DNA of 64,000 nucleotides, taken from positions 124,001 through 188,000 of the forward strand of contig CAZEDM010000001.1 of assembly GCA_964511075.1 (NCBI GenBank), read 5' to 3'. The stretch's first letter is position 1, and the number at the start of each line of letters is the position of its first letter. The notes under the pieces are model-generated. The model did no database searches. It saw only the letters and a program-made list of their open reading frames with translations, and was not told the origin of the DNA. This DNA is from CAZEDM01 sp964511075 (GTDB taxonomy: Bacteria; Zixibacteria; MSB-5A5; RBG-16-43-9). The translations under genes and the position numbers were made by a program. Below, one piece after another: positions 26,645 to 34,249 of this stretch.

Positions 26645-26730
26645 GGGACAGAATATTGTTCTGTCCCATTTTACTTTTAGCAAAAAGAGCTTCGGACTAA
26701 GGCATAGTGGTTCAAAATTTTGAACCACTA
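26645..26730. repeat. Family A palindrome and a 26-bp perfect palindrome
   Basis: Bases 26645-26667 are GGGACAGAA-TATTG-TTCTGTCCC (family A). Bases 26705-26730 are a perfect palindrome with arms TAGTGGTTCAAAA and TTTTGAACCACTA and no centre. The rest of the 350-nt gap 26444-26793 is A/T-rich with the polA promoter at its end. Confidence 0.85.
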
Positions 26731-26746
26731 CACCAATATAAATTTA

Positions 26747-26775
26747 TTGACCTTAAACAGATTTAATAGTATCAT
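26747..26775 (+). promoter_or_regulatory. Predicted polA promoter
   Basis: TTGACC (26747-26752) and TATCAT (26770-26775) are 17 nt apart, each one mismatch from consensus. Transcription would start about 12 nt before the polA ATG, giving a very short leader. Confidence 0.65.
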
Positions 26776-26793
26776 AAATCCTGCAGGTTAATT

Positions 26794-29490
26794 ATGCCCG
26801 ATAACAGAAAAAAAAATAAGTGCCTTTTCTTAATCGATGGCTCAGCCTTAGCTTATCGCTCCTATTTTGCCTTCATCCGCAATCCCTTGATTAACTCCAA
26901 GGGGGAGAACACCTCTGCGGCTTTTGGGTTTGCCAGCTCCATCTTGAAGATTTTAAGAGAAGAGAACCCGGATTATATCGGGGTAGTATTCGATACCAAG
27001 GCTCCAACCTTCAGACATGAGATCTACAAGGAATACAAATCCACCCGGGCTAAGATGCCGGAGGAGATGGTCTCCCAGCTACCGAGGATAATGCAACTGG
27101 TTAAAGCTCTGAATATACCTCTTTTGGAGATGGACGGGTTTGAGGCGGATGACCTGATGGGGACTTTAGCCCTGCGAGCTAAAAAGAAAGGCTTAAAGGT
27201 GATCCTGGTTACCGGGGACAAGGATTTCCTACAGTTGGTGGATGAGGATATAAAGGTATTAAATCCCAGAAAAAGCGGGGAAGAGATAGAGCTATATGAC
27301 ATGAAAATGGTTCAGGAGAAGCTTGGAGTTCCACCAGAGAAGGTAACAGACCTTCTGGGATTGATGGGGGACTCCTCAGACAATGTTCCTGGTATACCGG
27401 GCGTGGGAGAGAAGACCGCCTTAGAGCTAATCCGGGAATTCATAGATCTGGAAGGTGTGCTGGCTAATGCGGATAAGGTAAAAAGAAAAAACGTCTCCAA
27501 AAATCTGATAGAGCATGCGGATTTAGCCCGGCTTTCCAAGAAACTGGTCACCATCGATACGGATGTCCCTCTAAAACTAGATCTGGACTCTCTTCAGAGA
27601 AAGGAGTTCAACCTTCCACTTCTTAAGGAGTTTTTCAAAGAGCTGGAGTTCACCAGGTTTTTGCAGGAGATCACCTCAAGTGAGAAAAAGGAGAAAATGC
27701 AATACTCGACTGTAGATGAAGAGGGCGAGTTTAAAAAGCTTCTATCCCGAATCAAGGATGCAAAGGAATTTGCAGTTGACACTGAGACTTCCTGCAGAAG
27801 CCCGATTGAATCTGAGCTGGTGGGAATCTCGGTCTCCCTGGAAAAGGAGGAAGCTTTTTATATTCCAGTTGGACACAGGGAAGGTAAAAACTTAGATATA
27901 AATTTAGTGCTCAAAGAATTCAAACCCCTGTTAGAGGATGATAAGATTAAAAAGACCGGACAGAATCTGAAATTCGACCTGGAGGTTTTGAAAAATTACG
28001 GTATAGACTTGAATGGCATAGGCTTCGACACTATGCTTGCCTCATATCTTTTAAATCCCTCTTCCAGACAGCATAGCCTTTCCAGTTTAGCCTTAGAGTA
28101 TTTAGACTACAGGATGATTCCCATTTCCGATTTAATCGGCTCAGGGAAAAAACAGAAAAGCTTTGCAGAGGTTCCGGTTAAATCCGCCACCAGCTATTCC
28201 TGCGAGGATGCGGATATAACTTTAAGATTAAAAGAGATATTGGAGCCCAGGCTAAAGAGCTATTCCCTGGACAAGCTTTTTTACGAGGTAGAGCTGCCAC
28301 TGATTCAGGTCTTGGCTGGGATGGAGCTGATCGGGGTTTCCATAGATGTGGATTATTTAAAAGAGCTTTCCAGCCGGATGGATGTTGAGCTATCCAGAAT
28401 TGTCAATCAGATTTATAAAATGGCAGGTAAGGAGTTCAACCTGAACTCGCCTAAGCAGTTGAGCAAGGTTCTATTCGAGGATATGGGCTTGACTCCCATC
28501 CGGAAAACTGCCAAGAAAACCATTGCCTCTACTGATTTCGGGGTACTGGAGGAATTAGCCAAAGTTCATCCTCTGCCGCAGAAGCTCTTGGAATACCGAC
28601 AGCTCTTCAAGCTGAAATCGACCTACATCGATGCCCTTCCAGCATTAGTAAATAAAAAAACCAAAAGAGTACATACCTCTTTTAACCAGACCGTTACTGC
28701 AACTGGTCGTCTTTCCTCTTCCGAGCCCAATCTGCAGAATATCCCCATTAAAACGGAGATCGGCAGCCAGATAAGAAAAGGGTTTATTCCGAAAAACGAG
28801 GACTACCTGCTCCTCTCTGCTGATTATTCCCAGGTAGAGCTACGCATCTTAGCCCATTTCTCCGAGGATGAAACCCTGATGGACTCGTTCTTTAAGGGAG
28901 AGGACATTCACACGCGAACAGCCAGCGAGGTTTTCGGAGTACCCCTGGATAAGGTTACCCCGGAGCAGAGAAGGCAGGCAAAGACTGCCAATTTCGCCAT
29001 AATCTACGGGGTGAGTGCTTACGGCTTGTCGCAGCAGACAGAGATGACTCCAAAGGAAGCCTCTATGTTCATAGATATATATTTCAAAAGATACCCCAGG
29101 GTGCAGGCTCATCTGGAGAATCTGATTGAGAAAGCCAGAAAAGATGGATACGTAACCACCCTCTTAGGCAGAAGAAGATATATCCCGGAGATAGATAGCC
29201 CCAACAAGCAGAAAAGGGAGTTTGCCGAGAGGGTAGCCATAAATACCCCGCATCAGGGTTCTGCTGCGGATTTAATCAAAGTGGTGATGATAGTGATAGC
29301 CAGAGAGCTTAAAGATAAAAAATCGAAGATGATTCTGCAGGTGCACGATGAGCTGGTCTTCGAGGTATATAAACCGGAACTGGAGGAGGTCAAGGCGATG
29401 GTCAGGGATAAGATGGAAAATACTGTCAGGTTAAAGGTGCCGGTCAAGGTAGATATAAAAGTCGGGGAAAACTGGCTGGAGACGAGTTAA
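26794..29490 (+). CDS. polA: DNA polymerase I
   Basis: The 898-residue enzyme has all three domains. The 5'-3' exonuclease covers about 1-300 (FLIDGSALAYRSYFAF, EADDLMGTLA, GDSSDNVPGIPGVGEKTA). The 3'-5' exonuclease covers about 310-490 with the metal-binding residues intact (AVDTETS, GQNLKFDLEVL, YSCEDADITLRL). The polymerase occupies about 510-898, with motif A DYSQVELRILAHFS, motif B RRQAKTANFAIIYG and motif C QVHDELVFEV. Unlike Taq-type enzymes it should proofread. It fills gaps in repair and removes RNA primers. It is monocistronic, convergent with the 37-aa gene and the aminotransferase. Confidence 0.97.
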   Translation: MPDNRKKNKCLFLIDGSALAYRSYFAFIRNPLINSKGENTSAAFGFASSILKILREENPDYIGVVFDTKAPTFRHEIYKEYKSTRAKMPEEMVSQLPRIMQLVKALNIPLLEMDGFEADDLMGTLALRAKKKGLKVILVTGDKDFLQLVDEDIKVLNPRKSGEEIELYDMKMVQEKLGVPPEKVTDLLGLMGDSSDNVPGIPGVGEKTALELIREFIDLEGVLANADKVKRKNVSKNLIEHADLARLSKKLVTIDTDVPLKLDLDSLQRKEFNLPLLKEFFKELEFTRFLQEITSSEKKEKMQYSTVDEEGEFKKLLSRIKDAKEFAVDTETSCRSPIESELVGISVSLEKEEAFYIPVGHREGKNLDINLVLKEFKPLLEDDKIKKTGQNLKFDLEVLKNYGIDLNGIGFDTMLASYLLNPSSRQHSLSSLALEYLDYRMIPISDLIGSGKKQKSFAEVPVKSATSYSCEDADITLRLKEILEPRLKSYSLDKLFYEVELPLIQVLAGMELIGVSIDVDYLKELSSRMDVELSRIVNQIYKMAGKEFNLNSPKQLSKVLFEDMGLTPIRKTAKKTIASTDFGVLEELAKVHPLPQKLLEYRQLFKLKSTYIDALPALVNKKTKRVHTSFNQTVTATGRLSSSEPNLQNIPIKTEIGSQIRKGFIPKNEDYLLLSADYSQVELRILAHFSEDETLMDSFFKGEDIHTRTASEVFGVPLDKVTPEQRRQAKTANFAIIYGVSAYGLSQQTEMTPKEASMFIDIYFKRYPRVQAHLENLIEKARKDGYVTTLLGRRRYIPEIDSPNKQKREFAERVAINTPHQGSAADLIKVVMIVIARELKDKKSKMILQVHDELVFEVYKPELEEVKAMVRDKMENTVRLKVPVKVDIKVGENWLETS

Positions 29491-29561
29491 TAAAACCAAT
29501 GAAAAATGGAAAATATATAAAATAACGGATTACGGATGGCGGATAGAAGAAAAAACGTAGG

Positions 29562-29679
29562 GCAAGGCTTTAGCCTTGCATGGGGTTTACGTAGTGCGGG
29601 GCTTTCAGCTTATGCAGGAATTGGAATCTCGTACCTAGTTTATCCATGTTGGTTCGGGAAATCCAATTCCCGAACCAAC
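29562..29679. repeat. Two intergenic inverted repeats after polA
   Basis: GCAAGGCT-TT-AGCCTTGC (29562-29579) is preceded by GTAGG; a close copy occurs at 53983. GTTGGTTCGGGAA and TTCCCGAACCAAC flank ATCCAA (29648-29679, 13-bp arms). Either could end polA transcription, but neither has a T run. Confidence 0.8.
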
Positions 29680-29720
29680 CTAAAGATAGGAAAATAATAA
29701 TAGATGGGTGGATACTGGTT

Positions 29721-29834
29721 TTAGCTAAGAAAAGCACAAATTAAAGCCAAAACTAAAAGCAGGCAAATAATATCCATCCAATCCCAGCGTACTATTGATT
29801 CAAACCCTCGGTAAAGATGACCTCGATAAGCCAT
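29721..29834 (-). CDS. 37-residue single-span membrane protein
   Basis: ATG 29834 has an ideal ribosome site, AAGGAG at 29847-29842, seven bases upstream on the minus strand. The product is MAYRGHLYRGFESIVRWDW followed by MDIICLLLVLALICAFLS: a basic, aromatic N-terminal half and one membrane span reaching the C-terminus. It is too short for a 60-residue cutoff. No family is recognised. The charge pattern suggests the N-terminus stays in the cytoplasm. It lies downstream of a structured leader and 268 nt after the aminotransferase stop. The evidence for being a gene is the combination of ribosome site, length and hydrophobic pattern. Confidence 0.6.
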   Translation of the reverse strand: MAYRGHLYRGFESIVRWDWMDIICLLLVLALICAFLS

Positions 29835-30020
29835 AAAAAAACTCCTTGGAGAGCTTTACCAAGGGGGCCCTCTATGCAAATTTTCTCTTGCAATTTTCCA
29901 AGAAGTAATTATATTTGAGATTACTCCCTGGTCTTGGATCGATAGATTCTACCAAGAGCTCTTATCGATTCAGGTTTTTTGCCGGGAGAATGAGGGCTTG
30001 CCCCCACGGGTAAGCTCTCT
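29835..30020 (-). promoter_or_regulatory. Structured leader with a hairpin over the ribosome site
   Basis: Read on the minus strand, CCTTGG (29864-29859) pairs with CCAAGG (29849-29844), which contains most of the AAGGAG ribosome site of the 37-aa gene. A competing helix, GGTAAAG (29860-29854) with CTTTACC (29816-29810, inside the coding region), shares bases with it, so the two exclude each other. Upstream lie AGTAAT/ATTACT (29904-29909 with 29920-29925). There are also two interleaved pairs, ATCGATA (29938-29944) with TATCGAT (29963-29969) and TCTTGG (29932-29937) with CCAAGA (29952-29957), which can form a pseudoknot or alternate. This looks like translational control; no known riboswitch class was recognised. 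Confidence 0.45.
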
Positions 30021-30029
30021 TTTTGTTTT
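29992..30029 (+). terminator. Strong plus-strand terminator
   Basis: A continuous 12-bp stem (GAGGGCTTGCCC with GGGTAAGCTCTC, two G-T pairs) around CCAC is followed by TTTTTGTTTT. The G-T pairs and the T run fit plus-strand use. It lies 500 nt after polA, so it either ends polA messages late or ends an unannotated plus-strand RNA in 29680-29990. Between it and 30103 there is only A/T-rich sequence. Confidence 0.75.
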
Positions 30030-30102
30030 AAAATTTTGTTATTCTTTTAGTATTCTTTCACATTTTTACACCTCATAAAACATACAAATAAGATATCCAA
30101 AA

Positions 30103-31266
30103 CTACATTTTCTCTACAAACTTCTTAATCTTCTCCAGCCCTTTATTGATATTCGAGATCGAATTGGCGTAGGAGATTCGCAGGTATCCTTCTCCGAATT
30201 TGCCAAAGGAAGTGCCGGATAATACCGCTGCCCCTGCCTGGTTTAACAAGGCATCTGCCAATTTCTTGCTTTCCCAGCCGGTCTTCTTGATATTGGGGAA
30301 AACATAGAAGGCGCCCTGGGGGGAAAGACAGGAAAGCTTCGATATCTGGTTCAGCCCCTTCACTATGACGTCCCTTCTTTTCTTGAACTCCTGAACCATC
30401 TTCTTCGAATCATCCTGGGGACCGGTCAGAGCCTCGACCAACGCCTTCTGGGTGAAGCCGGCAGTACAGGAGTTGCTGTTGGTCATAAGCCTGGCAATGT
30501 GCGGGGCCAAGGTCTTGTTCATCGCCCCGTAACCTGCTCTCCAGCCGGTCATCGCATAGGTCTTGGAAAGCCCGTCCAGGATTATGGTCCTCTCCTTCAT
30601 ATCCGGCAGGGAGGAGATGCTGTGATGCTCTCCCTGGTATATTATCCTCGAATAGATCTCGTCTGAGAGCACATAGATATCGTTCTTGAGAGCGATCTCT
30701 GCGATCCCCTTCAGATCCTCCAGGGTTAGAACTCCACCTGTGGGGTTCTGAGGGGAGTTAATGATTATCATCTTGGTCTTGGGAGTAACCAGTTTTCTCA
30801 GCTCATCCACATCCAGCCTGAACTGGTTTTCCTCTCTTAACTGGATGGGAACTGATTTCCCGCCGATGAAGTCTATCACCGACTCGTAAATGGGGAATCC
30901 GGGGTTGGGGTAGATCACCTCCTCGCCCTCGTCTACCAGGGCAATTATGCAGAAGAACATTATCGGCTTTGCCCCAGGGGTAACCACCACCTCATCCGGG
31001 TCCACCTTGATATTCCGCGTGCTGGAGATATATTTAGCAACAACTTCCCTGACCTCAGGCAAGCCAGCAGAAGGAGTGTAATGGGTATACCCTTCTTTCA
31101 AGGCTTTGATCGCCGCATCGGTGATGTTCTTGGGGGTATCGAAATCCGGCTCCCCGATCTCCAGATGGATCACCTCCTTACCCTCTCTTTCTAACTCCTT
31201 GGCGCGGGCTAAAACCTCAAAAGCGGTTTCAGTTCCCAGGCGTTTCATCTTTTGAGCTAATCTCAT
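30103..31266 (-). CDS. Fold-type I PLP aminotransferase (aspartate aminotransferase-like)
   Basis: The 387-residue enzyme shows the class I/II aminotransferase pattern. It has HLEIGEPDFDTP, YTPSAGLPEVREVVA, NSPQNPTGGVL (Asn binding the cofactor) and LSDEIYSRIIY, then the Schiff-base Lys in LSKTYAMTGWRAGY and the substrate-carboxylate Arg in YLRISYANS. It transfers amino groups with pyridoxal phosphate in the cytoplasm; aspartate or a broad amino acid range is likely from the I-gamma-type spacing. GGAGG precedes the ATG. Transketolase lies 85 nt upstream on the same strand, separated by the repeat ATAAAGCT/AGCTTTAT (31307-31330). Confidence 0.92.
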   Translation of the reverse strand: MRLAQKMKRLGTETAFEVLARAKELEREGKEVIHLEIGEPDFDTPKNITDAAIKALKEGYTHYTPSAGLPEVREVVAKYISSTRNIKVDPDEVVVTPGAKPIMFFCIIALVDEGEEVIYPNPGFPIYESVIDFIGGKSVPIQLREENQFRLDVDELRKLVTPKTKMIIINSPQNPTGGVLTLEDLKGIAEIALKNDIYVLSDEIYSRIIYQGEHHSISSLPDMKERTIILDGLSKTYAMTGWRAGYGAMNKTLAPHIARLMTNSNSCTAGFTQKALVEALTGPQDDSKKMVQEFKKRRDVIVKGLNQISKLSCLSPQGAFYVFPNIKKTGWESKKLADALLNQAGAAVLSGTSFGKFGEGYLRISYANSISNINKGLEKIKKFVEKM

Positions 31267-31351
31267 ATAATCCTCCGAAAAAATATAGACAATCTGTTTA
31301 TGGAGTATAAAGCTTTAATTTTAGCTTTATCTCATCAGTAAACCTGAAGGT

Positions 31352-33373
31352 TTACACTCCAGATTTTTTCACATCGTGAAGCTCTTTTGCCTTCTGGGCA
31401 ATATGCTCGGCTGATACCTCAAACTCCTTGATAAGCTCCCAGGGTTGTCCGGATTCACCAAACCGGTCTTTGACCCCTATCATTCCAAATAGAATCGGCT
31501 TGCGGTAAAGCTCCTCTGCCTCGAGGATAGCTGAGGAAACCCAGTTGCCCAAACCGCCGACCTGATGCTCTTCTGCGGTGACGACGACTCCGGTTTCCAA
31601 AGCCGCCTTTATAATGGTTTTCTTATCCAGGGGCTTCAGGGTATGTAAATTCACCACTCGGCTCTCGATCCCGAAATCCTCTTTCAAGATCCAGGCAGCA
31701 CGCATTGCCTCTGGCACCTCTGGACCGCAGGCAATTATGGTTAAATCCTCGTTTTCCGAGGAATACTCAGAGGAGGGTTTTATCTCAAAAGCATGGATAA
31801 ACTCCTCTTCCTCTCCTCGGAATCTTATTATATTTGCCTCGCCGAAGATAAAAGGAGTATCCTCGAAGGTAACAATAGGAGTTGCTTCTCTGGCAAATCT
31901 CAAGAACTTGGGTCCTTTTACATTGAATAAAAGGTACTCTGTAGACTTTTTAGTTTCTATAGAATCGCAGGGAACCACCACGTTCATATTGGGAAGCCCG
32001 CACATCTGGAACAAATCCTCCAGCGCCTGGTGGGTGGCGCCGTCCGGACCAACTGAAACCCCACCGTGTGCACCGGCAACAAGCACGTTGAAATTCCCAT
32101 AACATACTGTTGTTCTCAACTGGTCTAAATTTCTGCCTGCGGCAAATACGCCGTAGGTGCCGAAAACCGGGAGCTTCCCTTCCTTGGCTAAGCCTGCTGC
32201 CACTCCGGTTCCGCTCTGCTCAGCAATCCCCATGCTTAAGAATCTATTTTTTCTTTCTGGATGTTTTTCATGGAACTGGCTGATGGCTATTGAGCCGGAG
32301 ATATCCGCGCCCAGGCAGACTATCCTCTGGTCATCTCCTTTCTCCGCCAGCGCTCTTCCAAAACCCAGGCGGGTTGGGTCCATCTTTACCTTCATATTGG
32401 GCTGCTTATTCCAGAAATAGTCTTTTTTAAACTTGGGCATCTTGGCTTCCAGCTCCACCGTGACTTTAGCCTGGTAATCATCTGCTTTTTTGAAAAGTCT
32501 ATCCCGGTCCAGCTTTCCTGTAAGCCCTAACTCCTCCAGGGCCTTATCCATCTGGTCGCAGATAGGCGCCTTACCATGCCAGCCAGCCACATTCTCCATA
32601 AAGCTGACGCCTTTGCCTTTAACGGTATGAGCTACTATCACCGTGGGTTTGCCTTTGAAAGCTTTGGCCTTCTCAAAGGCCTCCAGGATCTCCTTCATAT
32701 TGTGGCCATCAATCTCGATCACATTCCAGTTAAAGGCTTTGTATTTCTCGATAATCGGATCGATGTTCATCACCTCTTCCACCCAGCCGTCTATCTGCAA
32801 CCGGTTTTTATCCAGGATGTTGATCAGGTTATCCAGTTTGAAATGGCCAGCCTCCATTATGGCTTCCCACATCTGCCCTTCCTGGTGCTCGCCGTCTCCG
32901 GTTAAGGCATAAACGTGATAATCCTTTTTATCTAATCTGGCGGCTAAGGCGATTCCGTTGGCGATACTCAATCCCTGACCCAGGGAGCCGGTTGAGGCTT
33001 CTACTCCGGCTAACTTCAGCCAGTGCGGATGCCCCTGAAAAGGGGAATGAAGTTTTCTCAAGGTCACTACTTCCTCCACATCGAAATATCCTGCCATCCC
33101 CAGGCCCAGGTACAAGGCAGGTGCCTTGTGTCCGGTTGACCAGATGATTCTGTCACGGTTCTCCCAGAAGGGGTTCTTCGGGTCGTGCCTGGCAACCGAA
33201 AGGTATAAAGCTGCGGTTATATCCATTATCGACATAGTTCCGCCGGAATGGCCCGAGCCAGCCGCACATAGGGATATCATGTTATAGCCCCGCATCAGAT
33301 TGGCTGCTGTGATTAGCTCATCTACAGAATAACTTTTCCTGATCTTACCCGTTTTGGAATCCAAAATCGGCAT
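31352..33373 (-). CDS. tkt: Transketolase
   Basis: The 673-residue full-length enzyme has the N-terminal thiamine diphosphate-binding domain (GSGHSGGTMSI, GSLGQGLSIANGIALAAR, GDGEHQEGQMWEA and the metal-site Asn in DKNRLQ). It also has the pyrimidine-binding domain (FLSMGIAEQSG, containing the catalytic Glu, and GAHGGVSVGPDGATHQ) and a C-terminal domain (VVTAEEHQVGGLG). Spacing and the GVSVGPDG stretch resemble archaeal-type transketolases that are split in two genes, here on one chain. It moves two-carbon units in the non-oxidative pentose phosphate pathway. AGGAGGT precedes the ATG at a good distance. Confidence 0.93.
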   Translation of the reverse strand: MPILDSKTGKIRKSYSVDELITAANLMRGYNMISLCAAGSGHSGGTMSIMDITAALYLSVARHDPKNPFWENRDRIIWSTGHKAPALYLGLGMAGYFDVEEVVTLRKLHSPFQGHPHWLKLAGVEASTGSLGQGLSIANGIALAARLDKKDYHVYALTGDGEHQEGQMWEAIMEAGHFKLDNLINILDKNRLQIDGWVEEVMNIDPIIEKYKAFNWNVIEIDGHNMKEILEAFEKAKAFKGKPTVIVAHTVKGKGVSFMENVAGWHGKAPICDQMDKALEELGLTGKLDRDRLFKKADDYQAKVTVELEAKMPKFKKDYFWNKQPNMKVKMDPTRLGFGRALAEKGDDQRIVCLGADISGSIAISQFHEKHPERKNRFLSMGIAEQSGTGVAAGLAKEGKLPVFGTYGVFAAGRNLDQLRTTVCYGNFNVLVAGAHGGVSVGPDGATHQALEDLFQMCGLPNMNVVVPCDSIETKKSTEYLLFNVKGPKFLRFAREATPIVTFEDTPFIFGEANIIRFRGEEEEFIHAFEIKPSSEYSSENEDLTIIACGPEVPEAMRAAWILKEDFGIESRVVNLHTLKPLDKKTIIKAALETGVVVTAEEHQVGGLGNWVSSAILEAEELYRKPILFGMIGVKDRFGESGQPWELIKEFEVSAEHIAQKAKELHDVKKSGV

Positions 33374-33579
33374 CTTACCTCCTGATTCGTTTTACTGGAT
33401 ATCTTTTATATACAAATTAAAAAGAGCATCCTTGTGAAATTTTTAACATATCAATATACCAAATTAACTCCTGTTGTCAATTATTTTTGACTGAAAGTTT
33501 GTGATGAATCAAGCGATTACAAAAACGCAGGGACATAGAGCCAATAGCTAGACCGTGCCCCTACGTTTAATTGATTTTT

Positions 33580-34176
33580 TTAATTTAGGGATAGTTTTTT
33601 CCAGACAAACAAGGTCTTACTTCTCAACTCCTTTAAGTCCTTATCATTTCTTATGATACAATCCGCATACCTGCGTCTGACTTTGTCTTTTAATTGCATT
33701 TTTACCCTTTTCAGGGCTTCTTTTTGGGAATACTCCTGATATTTCATCAGTCTTTTCAGTTTGTTTTTGAGAGTAGATTCAACCAAAATCAGGTAATCCA
33801 GTTCTTCTTGCAGTCCCCATTCCACAATCAATGCCGCATCCACCACCATCAAGCCCTTGCCTCTTTTTCTGAATTCCTTGATTTTCTTTCTCAAAGCAGA
33901 AAGAAGATAGAGGTGCACGATTTTATTCAGCTTATCTTTTTTCTTGACAGAAGAAAAAGCCAGCTCTCCTAATTTTCTCCTTTTTAGTTTCCTGTTTTTG
34001 GTTAAAATCTCCTGACCAAAAGTTTTTGCCAATTTCTTTAAGACCTGAGGATTTTTCTCCACAATCTCTTTGCCGATCTGGTCTGCGGAGATTACTTTTG
34101 CCCCAAGCTTTTTGAAGATTTTCGCAACCTCAGTCTTACCTGAGCCAATTCCGCCGGTTATGCCGATTATTTTCAT
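33580..34176 (-). CDS. coaE: Dephospho-CoA kinase
   Basis: The 198-residue P-loop kinase has Walker A GGIGSGKTEVAK at residues about 7-18, ADQIGKEIVEKNPQV, MVVDAALIVEWG (the conserved hydrophobic-P-L-L/hxE segment) and lid helices rich in Arg and Lys (RLMKYQEYSQKEALKRVKMQ). It phosphorylates the 3'-hydroxyl of dephospho-CoA, the last step of coenzyme A synthesis. The sequence is unusually Lys-rich. No clear ribosome site precedes the ATG. The 206 nt between this gene's stop and transketolase contain a worn family A-like palindrome near 33527-33562. Confidence 0.93.
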   Translation of the reverse strand: MKIIGITGGIGSGKTEVAKIFKKLGAKVISADQIGKEIVEKNPQVLKKLAKTFGQEILTKNRKLKRRKLGELAFSSVKKKDKLNKIVHLYLLSALRKKIKEFRKRGKGLMVVDAALIVEWGLQEELDYLILVESTLKNKLKRLMKYQEYSQKEALKRVKMQLKDKVRRRYADCIIRNDKDLKELRSKTLFVWKKLSLN

Positions 34177-34249
34177 ACGGTTATAAAAATTTTTCTGACG
34201 AACAGATCCTCGAAGTGATTTGTAAGGTTAGTTTGCCCTTGCAGCATTT

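Noticed and set aside
29648..29679. tRNA T-arm-like GGTTCGGGAA
   Set aside because: No acceptor stem, D-arm or anticodon arm can be built around it; it is a simple inverted repeat.
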